64,000 nt of DNA from Glebionis coronaria (Eukaryota > Streptophyta > Magnoliopsida > Asterales > Asteraceae). Made by a program: the position numbers and the translations under genes. The DNA lies in the NCBI GenBank assembly GCA_025667525.1, contig JANFOE010000193.1, positions 620,001 through 684,000 on the forward strand, given 5' to 3'. Position 1 is the first letter of the stretch. Each line of letters begins with the position of its first letter. Below the pieces are notes generated by a model, which did not search any database, was not told the DNA's origin, and worked only from the letters and a program-made list of their open reading frames with translations. This document shows, piece after piece, positions 23,402 to 35,348 of this stretch.

Positions 23402-24252
23402 TGTTTAATTAATGTTAAGAAGGACAATTTTCAACAGAAATATAACGAAACTCTTAAGCTTCTAGAACAAGAGAAACGTAATTATAACACCTCTTTAAGT
23501 ACTGAACGTCACAAAACGTATCTTGCTACCACTAAAGTCAAAGAGCTAACTCAAGTAAATGGTTTTCTTCAAGAGGATAAAACTAAACTTGTTAATGAAA
23601 AGAAATTTGTGGTTGAAAAGATGGAAAAAGATTTCAAAACTAAACAAGCGAATGACATCGAAAAAATGGTTGAACTTGAAACTCAACTTGATTTTTACAA
23701 GAAAATTGTTTACAAAACTAATCAATCAATTCAAACCATGAGAATGTTATCACCTCGTTCCTTTTTCAAGGATAGACCTAGTTTTGCAAATCCTAAGTAC
23801 CTTGAGCAAGCCCAGTCTGCGAATCAGCACTTATATCTTGATGAGTCCCAATGGACCGATCTTGATTGTCTTGTTGTTAGGCCCGATAATGAAGAGACAA
23901 ATGATTTCGAAGAAGAGAGTAGACCAAAATTTAATAAAGAATTCGTTAAACCATATAATTATGCTAATGAAAACAGTCTTTATGGTCTCTTCACACCGCA
24001 AACACAGAAAACTCGTGAGCAAATATTTTTCGAATGTGAACAAATAAGAATAAAATGGAGACAAGCTTTTGCCACTAAGAAAACTAATGTTTCAAAATTT
24101 AGTGAATACTTGCCATTTAAAGCTTCTGTAAGCAAGAGTAAGCAAGCACTTAGTATTATCAAGAGTAACATTGGAAATTTAAAAAAGGTTGTTGATGATG
24201 ACTCAAAAAAAGTGAACTTTCGAAAGGACACAAAGAAATTCCTCATGATATA
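23402..24252 (+). pseudogene. Element D Gag, middle coiled-coil part
   Basis: After the stop at 23395, open reading continues in another register to 24252. The first part (about 23402-23740) is Lys/Glu-rich coiled coil. The rest reads MRMLSPRSFFKDRPSFANP, then LDESQWTDLDCLVVRPDNEE and FFECEQIRIKWRQAFATKK. I have an impression of this block from copia polyproteins with long Gag regions but cannot attach a function. It is continuous with the parts on either side and belongs to the same original frame, now shifted. Confidence 0.7.
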
Positions 24253-24255
24253 ACT

Positions 24256-25857
24256 GTGCTTGTGAAAAGTATTTTGATTCCGCTTGTAGAAAGAACGCAA
24301 AAACATAATTTGGAATTTGAAACACAAATAAAGCAAGAAATTTTTGATGATTTGAAATATGTGGAATCTCTTGAACAAGAAGTGAACGACCATCAACCTG
24401 AAAGAGACGAGTTTTCTACTGCATATGATCTACTCTTACATGAATGTCTCTCAAAAGATATTATGTGTGTTTATGTTACATCTTGTGCTGATATTGATGA
24501 ATATTTTGTTGTTGCATGCAAATATCTTGATCAATTTAAAGAATGTGGACGTCTTGAAACTGAGCTTTCGAATAAAACTGACCAGAAAGAATTTTCGTTA
24601 CTTCAACATAGATATGATTATCTTCAAAAACATTGTCACTCACTTGAACTTGCTTTGCAAAAGAAAGTTGGCAGCTTTTCAAATGATACACCTTTAGAAG
24701 TAAAATTATCTAAGTCATGTCGATTATTAAACGAAAAAAGTCTTGATATTTCGGATTTGAAAGCTCAGTTACAAGAAAAAGACATAGCAATAGCAGAGTT
24801 GAAGAAAATCGTTGCTAAGATGGGTGGGAAAGTTGTGGAACCTAGCGTTAAGCTACCTGTTGGTAGACAACCTAATGCCTCTAGAGTGAATAGATCCTAT
24901 ATCTTTGGAAAACCATCTGCGTTCTCAAATTCTTCGTTTGCAAAACCTGTGTTTTCCCCCAAGATGGATGGAAAGGAAAGGTTACCACATACTCAACCCA
25001 TAAGGAATGCTATAGCACCAAACGTTAAGCACAATAATGTGATTAAACCAGGGATGTATAGAATGACCACTAAGCCCACAAACAAAGTTAGTAACTCGCC
25101 TCAGACTTCTAGAAACACTAATATTCGTGTGTCTTCTACTACAGGAGTAGTCTCTACTGCTAGTGTTAGCCGCCCTCAGCTTAAGAGCACTCAAGTGAAT
25201 GATAAGGTCTGGAAACACAAGAGTCAAGAGAAGATGAAGGAAGTAGAAGAACACCCTAGGAATTTGAATCTTTTTAAGAATAAAAAGTCTGTAATCGCGT
25301 GTAATGACGATTTGAATGATTTGAATGATTTGAATGCTATGAATGTGAAATTTGTTTGTGTCAAACATGGAAAATGTGCTAGTGCTAATCATTCTATGTG
25401 TGCTATCAATAATGTCAAAGGAGTAGATGCTAGAACTAAGAAGCAAGTTGCGATGCATATTAGTGCTAGTAAACCCAAACGCAAAGTGAACCATTCTGGT
25501 GCAACCCCCACTAAGAAAAGTAATGTATCTGACTCCACCACTAAGCAATCTAGAAGCAGAATTACGGAATTATATGAGTCTGCTAGCAAGTCATGGAAAT
25601 GGTGGTTTGCTAATCACTATCCTCCAGGATATAAATGGATGCCTAAAGTTAGGACAGAAAATGTGACAACGAGTGTTAGTATGCCTTTAATTGTTTCTAA
25701 GGACACTAATGATTCTATAATCACAACTACTGTGGTATCCAATTTAGCAAATGCTCCATCGTGTTCTAACTCTTCTGCAGGTGATACAAATAATTCTCTT
25801 CATACTGGACTCCGGATGCACGAAGCACATGACAGGAAATCTCAAGCTTCTAATTAA
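24256..25857 (+). pseudogene. Element D Gag-Pol, region between coiled coil and protease
   Basis: This is a 533-codon open frame. Residues about 20-190 are predicted coiled coil from heptad-like Leu/Glu/Lys spacing (KCRL-, SLDISDLKAQLQEKD, IAIAELKKIV). Residues about 200-450 are basic and Ser/Thr/Asn-rich. Near residue 440 lies SKSWKWWFANHYPPGYKW, a Trp-rich segment typical just before the copia protease. It overlaps the start of the protease frame by about 85 bases in a different register, so a frameshift separates them. No enzymatic domain is present. Confidence 0.75.
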
Positions 25858-26732
25858 CTTCGTGGAGAAGTTCCGGGGTACGATCCGATTCGGAAATGAT
25901 CAATTTGCACCAATCCTAGGATATGGAGATTTGGTTCAAGGGAATATCACGATCAAAAGGGTATACTACGTCGAAGGGCTCAATCACAATCTTTTCTCGG
26001 TTGGTCAATTATGTGATGCGGATTTTGAGGTTGCTTTCAGAAAGAAGACCTGTTTTGTTCGTGATTATGATGGGAATGACTTACTTACCGGTACATGGGG
26101 TACTGATCTTTACACAATTTCACTTCAAGACACAACTTCATCAACTCCAATTTGCTTCATGGATAAAGCTTCAACGACTCAGGCATGGTTATGGCATCAA
26201 CGTTTATCTCATCTCAACTTTGATACCATCAACTTTCTTTCCAAGAAAGATATTGTGAAAGGCCTTCCAAGCTTGAAATTCATCAAAGATCATCTTTGTT
26301 CTTCTTGTGACCTTTGTAAAGCTAAACGAAGTAGCTTTAAGACAAAGACTACACCATGCTCTAAAGGACGGTTAGATCTTCTTCATATAGATTTGTGTGG
26401 TTCCATGCGTGTTCATAGTATCAATTGGAAGAAATATGTTATGGTAATTGTCGATGATTACTCAAGGTACACATAGACTCACTTCTTAAGGTCCAAGGAT
26501 GAAACACCCGAAGTTCTCATCAGCTTCCTTAAACTGATACAACGTGGTCTTCAAGCTCAAGTAAAAGTGGTTCGTACTGACAGAGGCACATAATTTTTGA
26601 AATCAACTCTGAGAAATTATTTTGAAGCTGAAAGAATTGACATGAAACATCTATTGCTCGAACACTCGAACAAAACAGCGTTGTTGAAAGACGAAACCGT
26701 ACTTTATTTGAGGATGCTCGAACATTATTATC
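25773..26732 (+). pseudogene. Element D protease and integrase N-terminal half
   Basis: The aspartic protease active site reads ILDSGCTKHMTG, then IKRVYYVEGLNHNLFSVGQL. The GAG-pre-integrase zinc region follows, with HQRLSHLNFDTINFL and CSSCDLCKAKRSSF (HHCC type). The integrase core begins with LLHIDLCGSMRV (first catalytic Asp), then VDDYSRYT interrupted by TAG at about 26475. VVRTDRGT (second Asp) is followed by TAA at about 26592. Reading then decays up to the F insertion site at 26732. In intact elements the protease cuts the polyprotein and the integrase inserts the cDNA. Confidence 0.9.
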
Positions 26733-27268
26733 TGTGGAAACATTGGTTTCCTCGAATCTTTTAGCTACTAGGCATAGCCATTGTTCATATGATTAACAAT
26801 CAAAGCGGAAAAGAACAATAACTATGTAACAAGGTGTTTGGACGCATTAACACATGAATAAAACAAAAGGATTGTTAATTATATTAATAATCAACAATCA
26901 CTAGGTGTGTATACATTGAATCCCACACCTAGTCGACACACGTTTTAGGTTTACATTGTGAATGAATGATATGAATAAAACCTAAGACCCTTGTTCCTTT
27001 TATAGACTAAGGATTAGGGTTTTACAAGAGATAACTATGAATAAACATGCATATCTTCTATTTAAATAACTAATACATAATATTAATAAATAATATTCTG
27101 AATACTTATCCTAAATAGATATTTCCAATAGTGTTTGACTTCTGTTGACTTCTGTCAACGCCTAATTTACACTTGGCAATGTTTACACACAAAGTGTCAA
27201 CGTTAAACAAATGCCTTTATGTTTTTTTCGTTTTTGAGTTTCTACCACATCAAGTTTTTGACCCAACA
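26733..27268 (-). repeat. Element F left LTR (3' LTR in element sense)
   Basis: Plus strand starts TGTGGAAACATTGG and ends GACCCAACA. A minus-strand TATA motif (TATAAAAGG) lies at about 26996-27004. Confidence 0.92.
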
Positions 27269-29506
27269 ATCTTCCCCTAGTTGATGTCGGCAAAACTCTT
27301 TATGTATCACTTGTAAGTTGTACATCATCTTCAAATTGCTTCCCCTCAAATGTAGCATGCATGTCTTCCCCTTTTTGTCACATCAATAGGGAAGAAAACA
27401 AAGTATGCAATCGAAGATTCTTTAAATATAGGCTCTATGTAATGATTTTGAAGAAAAATAAATATAATATTCTTGATGTAGAAGTAGAATAACTCAACCT
27501 TGTGTTCCATGTCTAGCACTATCCATGTGATGAAGAACTTATACCGATGATTAAATATAAGTAGACCTCGATCCCTTTGTAAATATTCTCATCCTTTGTG
27601 AGACACTGAGCACGATAATGTAACTCCTTCAAGTGTTATGACAAGTCTTCGTCACCAACCGTGTAAGCATGAACAAGTTACCTCTAAAGAATAATGTTGA
27701 CTAGACACCATCTTTAAAGATATGATAGAACACAAACTTACGAAAATGTTCTTCGAACATCAAACTTACCATAAGAATTCTTCCCCTTAAGCCAACACCT
27801 CTTCATGACGAATCTTAGTGAAATAATATCTTCATATGATATGTAAAAGTTCTAAGACGGATAACTCTTTTACAAGGCTACCCCGATTACATAATCAAAT
27901 CCAATATCAATCAAATTCTTCACGAATTGTTGTTAACTTATGTTAAAATCATTGATCCTTTAATAATGTCTGAGCCATAAATATCAACTTGATATTCTGT
28001 ATAAAAACGGAGATCCCATGTACCTTCATGTGTAAATACCTCTTTTTGTGTGCCAAAATCGTATCAATTTTCCAAACAGCAGCTATTCCTTTTGTTGTCC
28101 AATATCCTTCACTATCCAATATCTTAACCATAATTATTGCCCAATATCGGACAATACCTATCAGCGTTTGAACAATCATTCCTCGGACAACACGTGTCAG
28201 CGCTTAACTTATTACTGTCAGCGTCGAACCAAAACATTGTCATCGTCTCATTCACAAACATCAGCGGCTGAAGATACTTATAACAGTGGCTTGAAAATTA
28301 CCTTATGTTCACTCATATTCATTTGAATCCCATGTTCAAAAAGAAACAAAATATACTCCTCACGTCAGCAACATAGTATTATGGGATAAATACAATCCCT
28401 ATAAATAAGGAAAGTATATAACTGACACAATTGATGCCTAAAAATCAGTTATCACCCACTGTATCATTATAACATGAAAATCTTTCCCATAACTTATGCA
28501 TGGCATAGAACCACACGTTTATCAATCTATCTGAAAATATATGCACCCATAATTTCTCCAAACATACGTCTGATTCCTCACCATGAATAATACCAGCTGA
28601 TATTCTGCGATCAATGTACCAATAGTATTCACCTTTGAACAAAAACTTTATTGGAAACATCACCTTAATATGTCGCAATCATGTTTGTAAGCAATAGTGC
28701 CTTTGCCCCAGACGAATATGTATGATGGCTGCATCATACATAACTATAATGGACCACTGTCCATCACAATCTGTTGTTATGAACCCATGAAACCATCACC
28801 AATCGTTTTTCAGTTCTTATTACTGCCATCCATTATCGTTTCTAGGGTTTTAAGATAAACCCTAATAACAAATTCTTTTCATTAACCGCAACAACCAAGA
28901 TCAACAAACATCATACTAGGGTTCCTCGTGATTGCAAGAAATCACTCACTAAGGCTAGTACAATTAATACACAACAACTTTTAGAACAGGTTTTTGCTTT
29001 AGAGTCGAGATAGGGTTTGGAAGAAACCCTAATTCGTGATTTTATGTGAAAAGCAAAAACTGAATACCTTTACTGCAGCAAACTTCGACATTGAATATCT
29101 TTTTTGTGAAAGCTCAGATCGAAGATCCCTTCGGTGAGATCCTAGACATGCATGCCAAGAATCTACAGTTCAAAAATCACGATGATCCAACGGGGAGAAA
29201 TCGTGTATTGAATATGGTTGTTCACAGAAAAACTGCATATGATAAGTGCTGACTTCGACGCTTAGTAACTTTTTCTTGGGAATAAAACTTGACAATCCCT
29301 CTGGTGGATGTCTAGATATATGTGTGTAAAACACACACAAGAAATTTCGTGACAATCCATCAGCCCAATAAAAAGTTATGGCCTTCTGAATACTGTTGCG
29401 CACACAAAATCGCCCAGAAAAACCCTAGACGGATTTTTCTTTTCTTCTCAAAACACGAACACCTTGTTGGTCTTAGCATCACGAGCCACGAGTCTCTGAT
29501 ACCAAC
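27269..29506 (-). other. Element F internal region, non-coding
   Basis: I see the polypurine tract, the GGGGAAG-rich 3' module (27290-27395 on the plus strand, reverse sense) and AT-rich sequence. The longest open stretches are under 95 codons and show no family features. Confidence 0.75.
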
Positions 29507-30042
29507 TGTGGAAACCTTGGTTTCCTCGAATCTTTTAGCTACTAGGCATAGCCATTGTTCATATGATTAACAATCAAAGCGGAAAAGAACAATAACTATG
29601 TAACAAGGTGTTTGGGCACAATAACACACGAATTAAACAAAAGGATTGCTAATTATACTAATAATCAACAATCACTAGGTGTGTATACATTGAATTCCAC
29701 ACCTAGTCCACACACGTTTTAGGTTTACATTGTGAATGAATGATATGAATAAAACCTAAGACCCTTGTTCCTTTTATAGACTAAGGATTAGGGTTTTACA
29801 AGAGATAACTATGAATAAACATGCATATCTTCTATTTAAATAACTAATACAAAATATTAATAAATAATATTCTGAATACTTATCCTAAATAGATATTTCC
29901 AACAGCGTTTGACTTCTGTTGAATTCTGTCAACGCCTAATTTACACTTGTCAACGCTTACACACAAAGTGTCAACGTTGAAGAAATGCATTTATGTTTTC
30001 TTCGTTTTTGAGTTTCTGCCACATCAACTTTTTGTCCCAACA
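29507..30042 (-). repeat. Element F right LTR (5' LTR in element sense)
   Basis: Pairs with 26733-27268, same length of 536 bp. It is followed by the TSD TTATC. Confidence 0.92.
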
Positions 30043-30047
30043 TTATC

Positions 30048-30369
30048 CGCTTCAAAACTTTCACTATACTTTTGGGCCGAAGCCGTGTCAACCGCATGCT
30101 ACACACAAAACCGATCCTTAATTATCCCAAGACACGAAAAGACACCATATCACATAATTCATGATCGAAAACCTTTACTCAAACACCTTCATGTTTTTGG
30201 ATATACGTATTACATTATTCGAGATGATGAAAATCTGGACAAGATGAAACAGAAAGGTGATGCATGTGTTCTTGTGGGATATGCTACTCAGTCTAAGGGA
30301 TATATAGTTTACAACAAGAGAACAAAATTGATAGTCGAGACTATTCACATCCGATTTGATGAATTATAA
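30048..30369 (+). pseudogene. Element D integrase C-terminal part
   Basis: Reading resumes after the F insertion with LYFWAEAVSTACYTQNRSLI and YHIIHDRKPLLKHLHVFGYT, then KGDACVLVGYATQSKGYIVY. These are the conserved segments downstream of the copia integrase catalytic core ('WAEAVATACYTQNRS', 'P-L-HLHVFG', 'FVGYS-SKGYRVYN'). The frame ends at a TAA after HIRFDEL. The third catalytic Glu region lies at the decayed sequence before the F insertion (about 26640-26730) and cannot be confirmed. Confidence 0.88.
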
Positions 30370-30940
30370 GAAATTGCACTTGAACAAAACAGTTTAAGTC
30401 CCGATCCACAACGACAAACGACTTCCGTTCACAACCGCACAGAACTCGGAACTCAAGACCACAACAATGAACCGTCAAGTTCAAAGCTGGTTCAAGGAAA
30501 TGTTCCAAGAGCAGATATGAAAGTAAACACGACAATTGAAGTGTTGGAAATGTTATATGGACCAATGTATGATGAATATTTCATGGGGGAGAAACAAGTT
30601 GCATCGAAGTCTTCCGTTGTCACTCATGATAAGAATGATGATACCGATTATCGTCAACAAAAGGATACAACTACATCTACTTCAACACGGGTTGCTGCAG
30701 ATTTACCTCCTCAGAATATCACATCAACAAGCGCTCCGATATCATCAACAACTACTGTCATTGCTCCAGAAAACACAAATCAAGCAGACAATGCATTATC
30801 TAACGAAGACGAATTTATCAACCCATTCGGTACACCGGTACACGAAACTGTAGAGTCTTCTACTCGCCATGTTTATCCGTCAAATATGCATACGTTCTAC
30901 CAACGACATCCTTCAACACATCATTAGACCCGAGATCATC
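30370..30940 (+). pseudogene. Element D integrase-RT linker
   Basis: This is a Ser/Thr-rich hydrophilic linker with EVLEMLYGPMYDEYF, STSTRVAADLPPQNITSTSA and DEFINPFGTPVHE. It ends shortly before the RT start, after a stop at about 30927. It is the source-type sequence of the displaced fragment at 20008-20446. No catalytic function is expected. Confidence 0.75.
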
Positions 30941-30942
30941 CT

Positions 30943-31689
30943 TTGGTTCAAGTAATTGGAAACCCTTCACAGCCTGTTCGCACAAGACGACAGCTTAACA
31001 CCGATGGTGATGTTTGTATGTTCGCATTCGCCGTGAGTTCAGCTGAACCGAAAAACATCAAAGAAGCCATGGTTGATCATGCTTGGATTGAATCGATGAC
31101 GGATGAACTTCAACAATTTGAAAGACTTAAAGTCTGGGAACTTGTTGACAGACCATACGATGTAATACCATTAAATCTTCGATGGATCTGTAAAAACAAG
31201 ATGGATGAAGAGAACACGATCATCAAGAACAAATCTTGGCTAGTGGCTAAAGGGTATGGCCAGAAAGAGGGTATTGATTTTGAAGAATCATTTGCACCAG
31301 TAGCTCGTTTGGAAGCGGTCAAGATTTTCCTTGCTTATGCTGCACATAAGGGATTCATTGTCTATCAAATGGACGTAAAGAAAGCGTTTCTTAACGGTCC
31401 TTTGAAGGAAGAAGTCTATGTTACACAGCCGGAAGGATTCATCAATCCTCATTATTTTGACAAGGTTTATTGTCTCCACAAAGCACTTTATGGACTCAAG
31501 CAAGCTCCAAGGGCGTGGTATGACGAACTCTCGAAATTTTCGGTCTCCAAAGGTTTCTCAAAATGTTCCATTGATCTAACTTTGTTCACTTATAAATATG
31601 GGGATGACATTTTGCTTGTGCAGATTTATGTTGATCACATTATTTTTGGGTCTACAAACCAAAAACTTTCAAATGGTTTGAAAAAGTAA
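30943..31689 (+). pseudogene. Element D reverse transcriptase
   Basis: The copia RT domain reads in order: [80 protein letters not shown] and [18 protein letters not shown]. The palm catalytic box expected as YVDD reads YVDH (in [12 protein letters not shown]), so the second catalytic Asp is missing. A TAA at 31687-31689 and a frame change separate it from RNase H. Intact enzymes copy element RNA into cDNA in cytoplasmic particles. This copy cannot do so as written. Confidence 0.95.
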
Positions 31690-32331
31690 TGCACAACAAA
31701 TTTGAAATTTCAATGATGAGCGAACTAAAATTCTTTCTAGGAATTCAAGTTCACCAATCCCCAACTGGTATCTTTATCAACCAAGCTAAGTATTGTCAAG
31801 AGATAATCAAAAAGCATGGTATGACCTCATATGACCCCGTTGGGACACCATTATCAACCACATCCCTAGATGCTGATTTGGAGGGAGAGGCCATAGATCA
31901 AACGAGATATCGTTCCATGATCGGCTCCCTCATGTACTTAACAGCAAGTCGACCAGATATATCACATGCTACGTGTTATTGTGCACGATATCAAGCACGA
32001 CCAACTGAAAATCACCTCAAGGAGGTTAAACGGATCTTTCGGTACCTTAAGAAAACCATTCACATAGGACTCTGGTATCCGAGGGAAACCGATTTCTTTC
32101 TAACAGCCTATTCAGATTCTGATCATGTAGGGTGTCTTGATACACGCAAAAGTACTTCTGGTGGTGCACAATTTCTAGGTCAAGATAAGCTCGTGGGATG
32201 GTCTTCCAAGAAGCAGGATTGCACGTCACTGTCATCAGCCGAAGTGGAGTATGTGTCTCTATCTGCGTGTTGTGCTCAAGTTCTTTGGATGAGAACACAA
32301 CTCATGGATTATGGCTTCCACTTTGATAAAG
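31689..32331 (+). pseudogene. Element D RT thumb and RNase H N-terminal part
   Basis: It begins FEISMMSELKFFLGIQVHQS, then GSLMYLTASRPDISHATCYC, then the RNase H motifs AYSDSDHVGCLDTRKSTSGG and LSSAEVEYVSLSACCAQVLW. RNase H catalytic acids are represented by the Asp of YSDSDH and the Glu of SSAEVEY. Reading is stopped by the element E insertion at 32332 and resumes at 35705 in D sense. Frame is shifted relative to the RT block. Confidence 0.93.
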
Positions 32332-32682
32332 TGTTGGGACTTATATATCTTGAGTTGATATGACAAAAGAAGATGAAGGACTTAATAATAAATAGTTAGC
32401 TTAGTAAGTAAGCTAGGGTTGTGATGCAACCCTAGTACCTCTATTATATAAAGAGGGTTAGGCACACAGGGTTATTCACTGATTCATATACAATGTAAAC
32501 TAAAGGTGTGTGTGCGTTCTCCTGGTGTCAAGCCTATTAGGCACCAGGAGTAGTAGTAGCTTATTAGTATTTATGAATAAGAAAGCCTTGTTCATAACTT
32601 TGATTGTGTTCTTTATGTTCCGCTGTGCTTATTACAATCATTGTTATATATCCCAGATGAGTCTAGATCCTAAGACTCAACA
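32332..32682 (+). repeat. Element E 5' LTR
   Basis: Starts TGTTGGGACTTATATATC and ends GACTCAACA. A hairpin CTAGGGTTG/CAACCCTAG lies at about 32413-32435, and TATATAAAG at 32445-32453 is the likely TATA box. Confidence 0.95.
32445..32453 (+). promoter_or_regulatory. TATA box of the element E 5' LTR
   Basis: TATATAAAG follows the hairpin. It lies about 115 bases inside the LTR, a plausible distance for the U3-R boundary. Confidence 0.55.
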
Positions 32683-34340
32683 AGTGGTATCAGAGCTTGT
32701 TGGCTCTCGATCTGGTGATCTACAAGGTTTTCGTTAGTATTTTCTGTTTTTATAAAAATAAAGTTGCTGATCTAGGGTTTTTCCCAACAAACCCTAGATG
32801 ATTTGTTGTTCTGTTGCTGCTGTTACTATCATAATCATTGCTGGTTATTCAATGGTGTTGTGTTCGTGGTTGTGATGGTGGTCATACTGGTTTTGGTGAG
32901 TTGATTCTTGAATCAACGATGAACCCCGTATGATCTAAGGTGACCGATGTATATGGCTGCTGTGATTCTCGTTTTAGGGTTGCGAAACTCTAGGATTGAT
33001 TATTGTTACTGCTGAAAACAGATTCATGGTGGCAAAGCAGAAGGCTCGAGAAAATGTAAGAATGGCAGGATCAATATTTGGGTTTTGGGTGGTTAAACCC
33101 TAGATTCGTGTGGAGTCCTTGCTGTGCGCATCTATGTTTAGGTTTTCTGGTCCGTGATCTTCAAAACATGATGTGGCAGATCGTTAGGGTTTCATAAACC
33201 CTAGAATTCATATGATTACAACCTGCCAAGATGAAATCAATACGAATGTATAGTCACAGAAGAACGTTTGATTGCACATCACGTGAGTTTGTTGTCTAAA
33301 CGTGATTGAAACATGTTGCTGTTCCCATATGGTTACAAACGAAGGTACAAAATTTCGCTGGTAAAACAAGATGTTATTCAGACGTGATTTTTGGAGAATA
33401 TTTTCCCAAAACGTGTGGTAGTAGTTATGTTTTCCAAGGAAGTTATTTAATGTGGCAATGAATAAGTCGTGTGGAGTACGAGTTCAATCATTGATTCTTA
33501 GGGATATATTTTTATGAGCTGGTATATATCCTTAGTTATTAATCCGAAAATCACTTCACTATTTATGGGAATAAGATGTAGCAGCATGACGTGTGGTCTT
33601 GTGAGTATTGTTATATATGTGGGTCATGTATGACGAATGATATGGCTACAGGAGTGATTTTCATACGTGCTTCGTGGAGAATGTGCTAAACCTATGGAAG
33701 CGGCATGTTCTACAAGGTCAAACGCATGGTTTGAGCTATTTTCGGATGATTCTTGGTGCAAATATGGTTTGTGAATATTCTTTTAATAAAGACGTGAGAT
33801 ATTATTGGCACACATTATTTGATTGACAATGCCAATAAATGAAAACGTGTATGACCTACAATATGAGAAGTGAATATGTTATGCAAGGAACTTCCTAATT
33901 TATTGGGATTTTGTTTGTTTACGTATAAAGTTCTCATATTTGTAAGGTATTATATTTGACTTTCCTTGTGGACGTGATTTATCTATGGCTGATACAAACT
34001 TATGAGGTCCTGATTTTTAGGATGGCAAAGACGTGTGGTCTTTTAATTTGGCTAATCAGTCGTGGGATTCATACACGTCTATAATGGGCATGTGGTTTGG
34101 GCCTATTGAATACAAGGGTGCAAGGTTACTTTCAAATACGGGTCATATATAAGTTTTATTCTTGAGAGCAACGATTCGCAACAGAACTAGTGACAGCTGG
34201 AGAGTCACTAGCAGCAAGTTTTTGTGACAGCATTTACATGACAGTGTAGTGACATAATGTTAACAAAAAAAATGAAAAAAAAGAAAAAAAATAGAGAGAA
34301 GGGTTTTGAGATGCTATTGGTAGGGTTTGGTTATTTCTTA

Positions 34341-34431
34341 CTACTGGTCGGTTCCTCCTGGACAGTTTCTACTGGTCGGTTCCTCCTAGTCGGTTTCTCC
34401 TGGTCGTTTCCTCCTGGTCGTTCCTACTGGT
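34341..34431. repeat. CTGGTCGGTTCCTC-like short tandem repeat
   Basis: About five imperfect copies of ACTGGTCGGTTCCTCCT-type units. Confidence 0.7.
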
Positions 34432-34895
34432 GATCTTGGACGATGAAGAGGTATATGGTTCATTTCGAAAGTTCAGTTTATGCTATAATTCTTAATTGGA
34501 ACAGTTACACACTCTTTTACAAATATTTGGGGGGCATATGATACCATACAGTTCATGATATGATCATCACAAAATTAGCATGATCATAAGCATCGAGTGG
34601 TTTCTGGTTGATCCGTCAGAGCTCACTGAGACTATCGGCCATTGCATGTGATCGCCATGCATATATTGATTACAAGAATTATACAAAGACATTTTATTAC
34701 ATGTTATTGTAATAAGCATTTCTTTTTCACACTGAATTAGTGGATGATCCATACTACTGTGTTCAAGATGCAAGAGATGGTTAGTTTATGGTTCCTACTG
34801 GTGAGTTATGGTTTCTTGACGAAGATAGTTGCTTATTGCTTATTTGATGTTGGAATTGATTTTCACAAACTTGTTATCTTCTTATATCTCAATTA

Positions 34896-35090
34896 GGTGA
34901 GCAATACACCTTGTCTTTGGACTAAATATATTGTTATAGCTTACAACTGGCTCATAGTTGTGAAGGTTACCAGTTCCCATGTACCAAAAACTGTTGGTGA
35001 GCAATACACCTTATCGTTGGATTAAATATATTGTTATAGCTAACAACTGGCTTATAGTTGTGGGGGTTATCAGTCCCATGTAATAAAAAC
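34896..35090. repeat. 100-bp tandem duplication inside element E
   Basis: GGTGAGCAATACACCTT starts at 34896 and again at 34996. The rest of the two units, including ATATTGTTATAGCT, matches closely. Confidence 0.85.
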
Positions 35091-35348
35091 TGAGATGATA
35101 TAAGACACAAGTTTGGGATATTTCACTTCTTCATAAAATTTGTTATACTTGATTTTCTTCATCAGTGATCTCTCCAAGGAAGCCTACTGGATTCGACATG
35201 CACTTCTTAAGGGGAAGATTATCCTTTTTGAGTTGATGTGACAAAAAGGGGAAGAATGCATGGATCGAGGGGAAGCTTAGCCTTCATCTATATTAGCTTC
35301 AGGGGAAGCTCATGCTTACTGGTTTTGTCAAATCAACTAGGGGAAGAT

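Larger units (their letters stand above)
26733..30042 (-). mobile_element. Element F: small non-autonomous LTR retrotransposon in the D integrase
   Basis: Two 536-bp LTRs bound a 2.24 kb internal region. The perfect 5-bp TSD TTATC flanks it (26728-26732 and 30043-30047). The minus-strand primer site at 29492-29505 (TTGGTATCAGAGAC) and the polypurine tract at 27269-27285 (ATCAACTAGGGGAAGAT in minus sense) fix the orientation. No Gag or Pol motif was found, so it depends on proteins from another element. The LTRs differ at roughly two dozen positions (about 4-5%). Its 3' end carries TTGATGTGACAAAAAGGGG and GAGGGGAAGC modules shared with element E. Confidence 0.92.
32683..35348 (+). other. Element E internal region, non-coding
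   Basis: It contains the primer site, an A-rich run (34263-34300), a short (CTGGTCGGTTCCTC)-like repeat (34341-34431), a 100-bp tandem duplication (34896-35090) and the GGGGAAG 3' module. Open stretches are short and show no domain. Confidence 0.8.

Noticed and set aside
22508..25589. Minus-strand ORFs across the element D gag region
   Set aside because: They are shadows of the plus-strand Gag frames.
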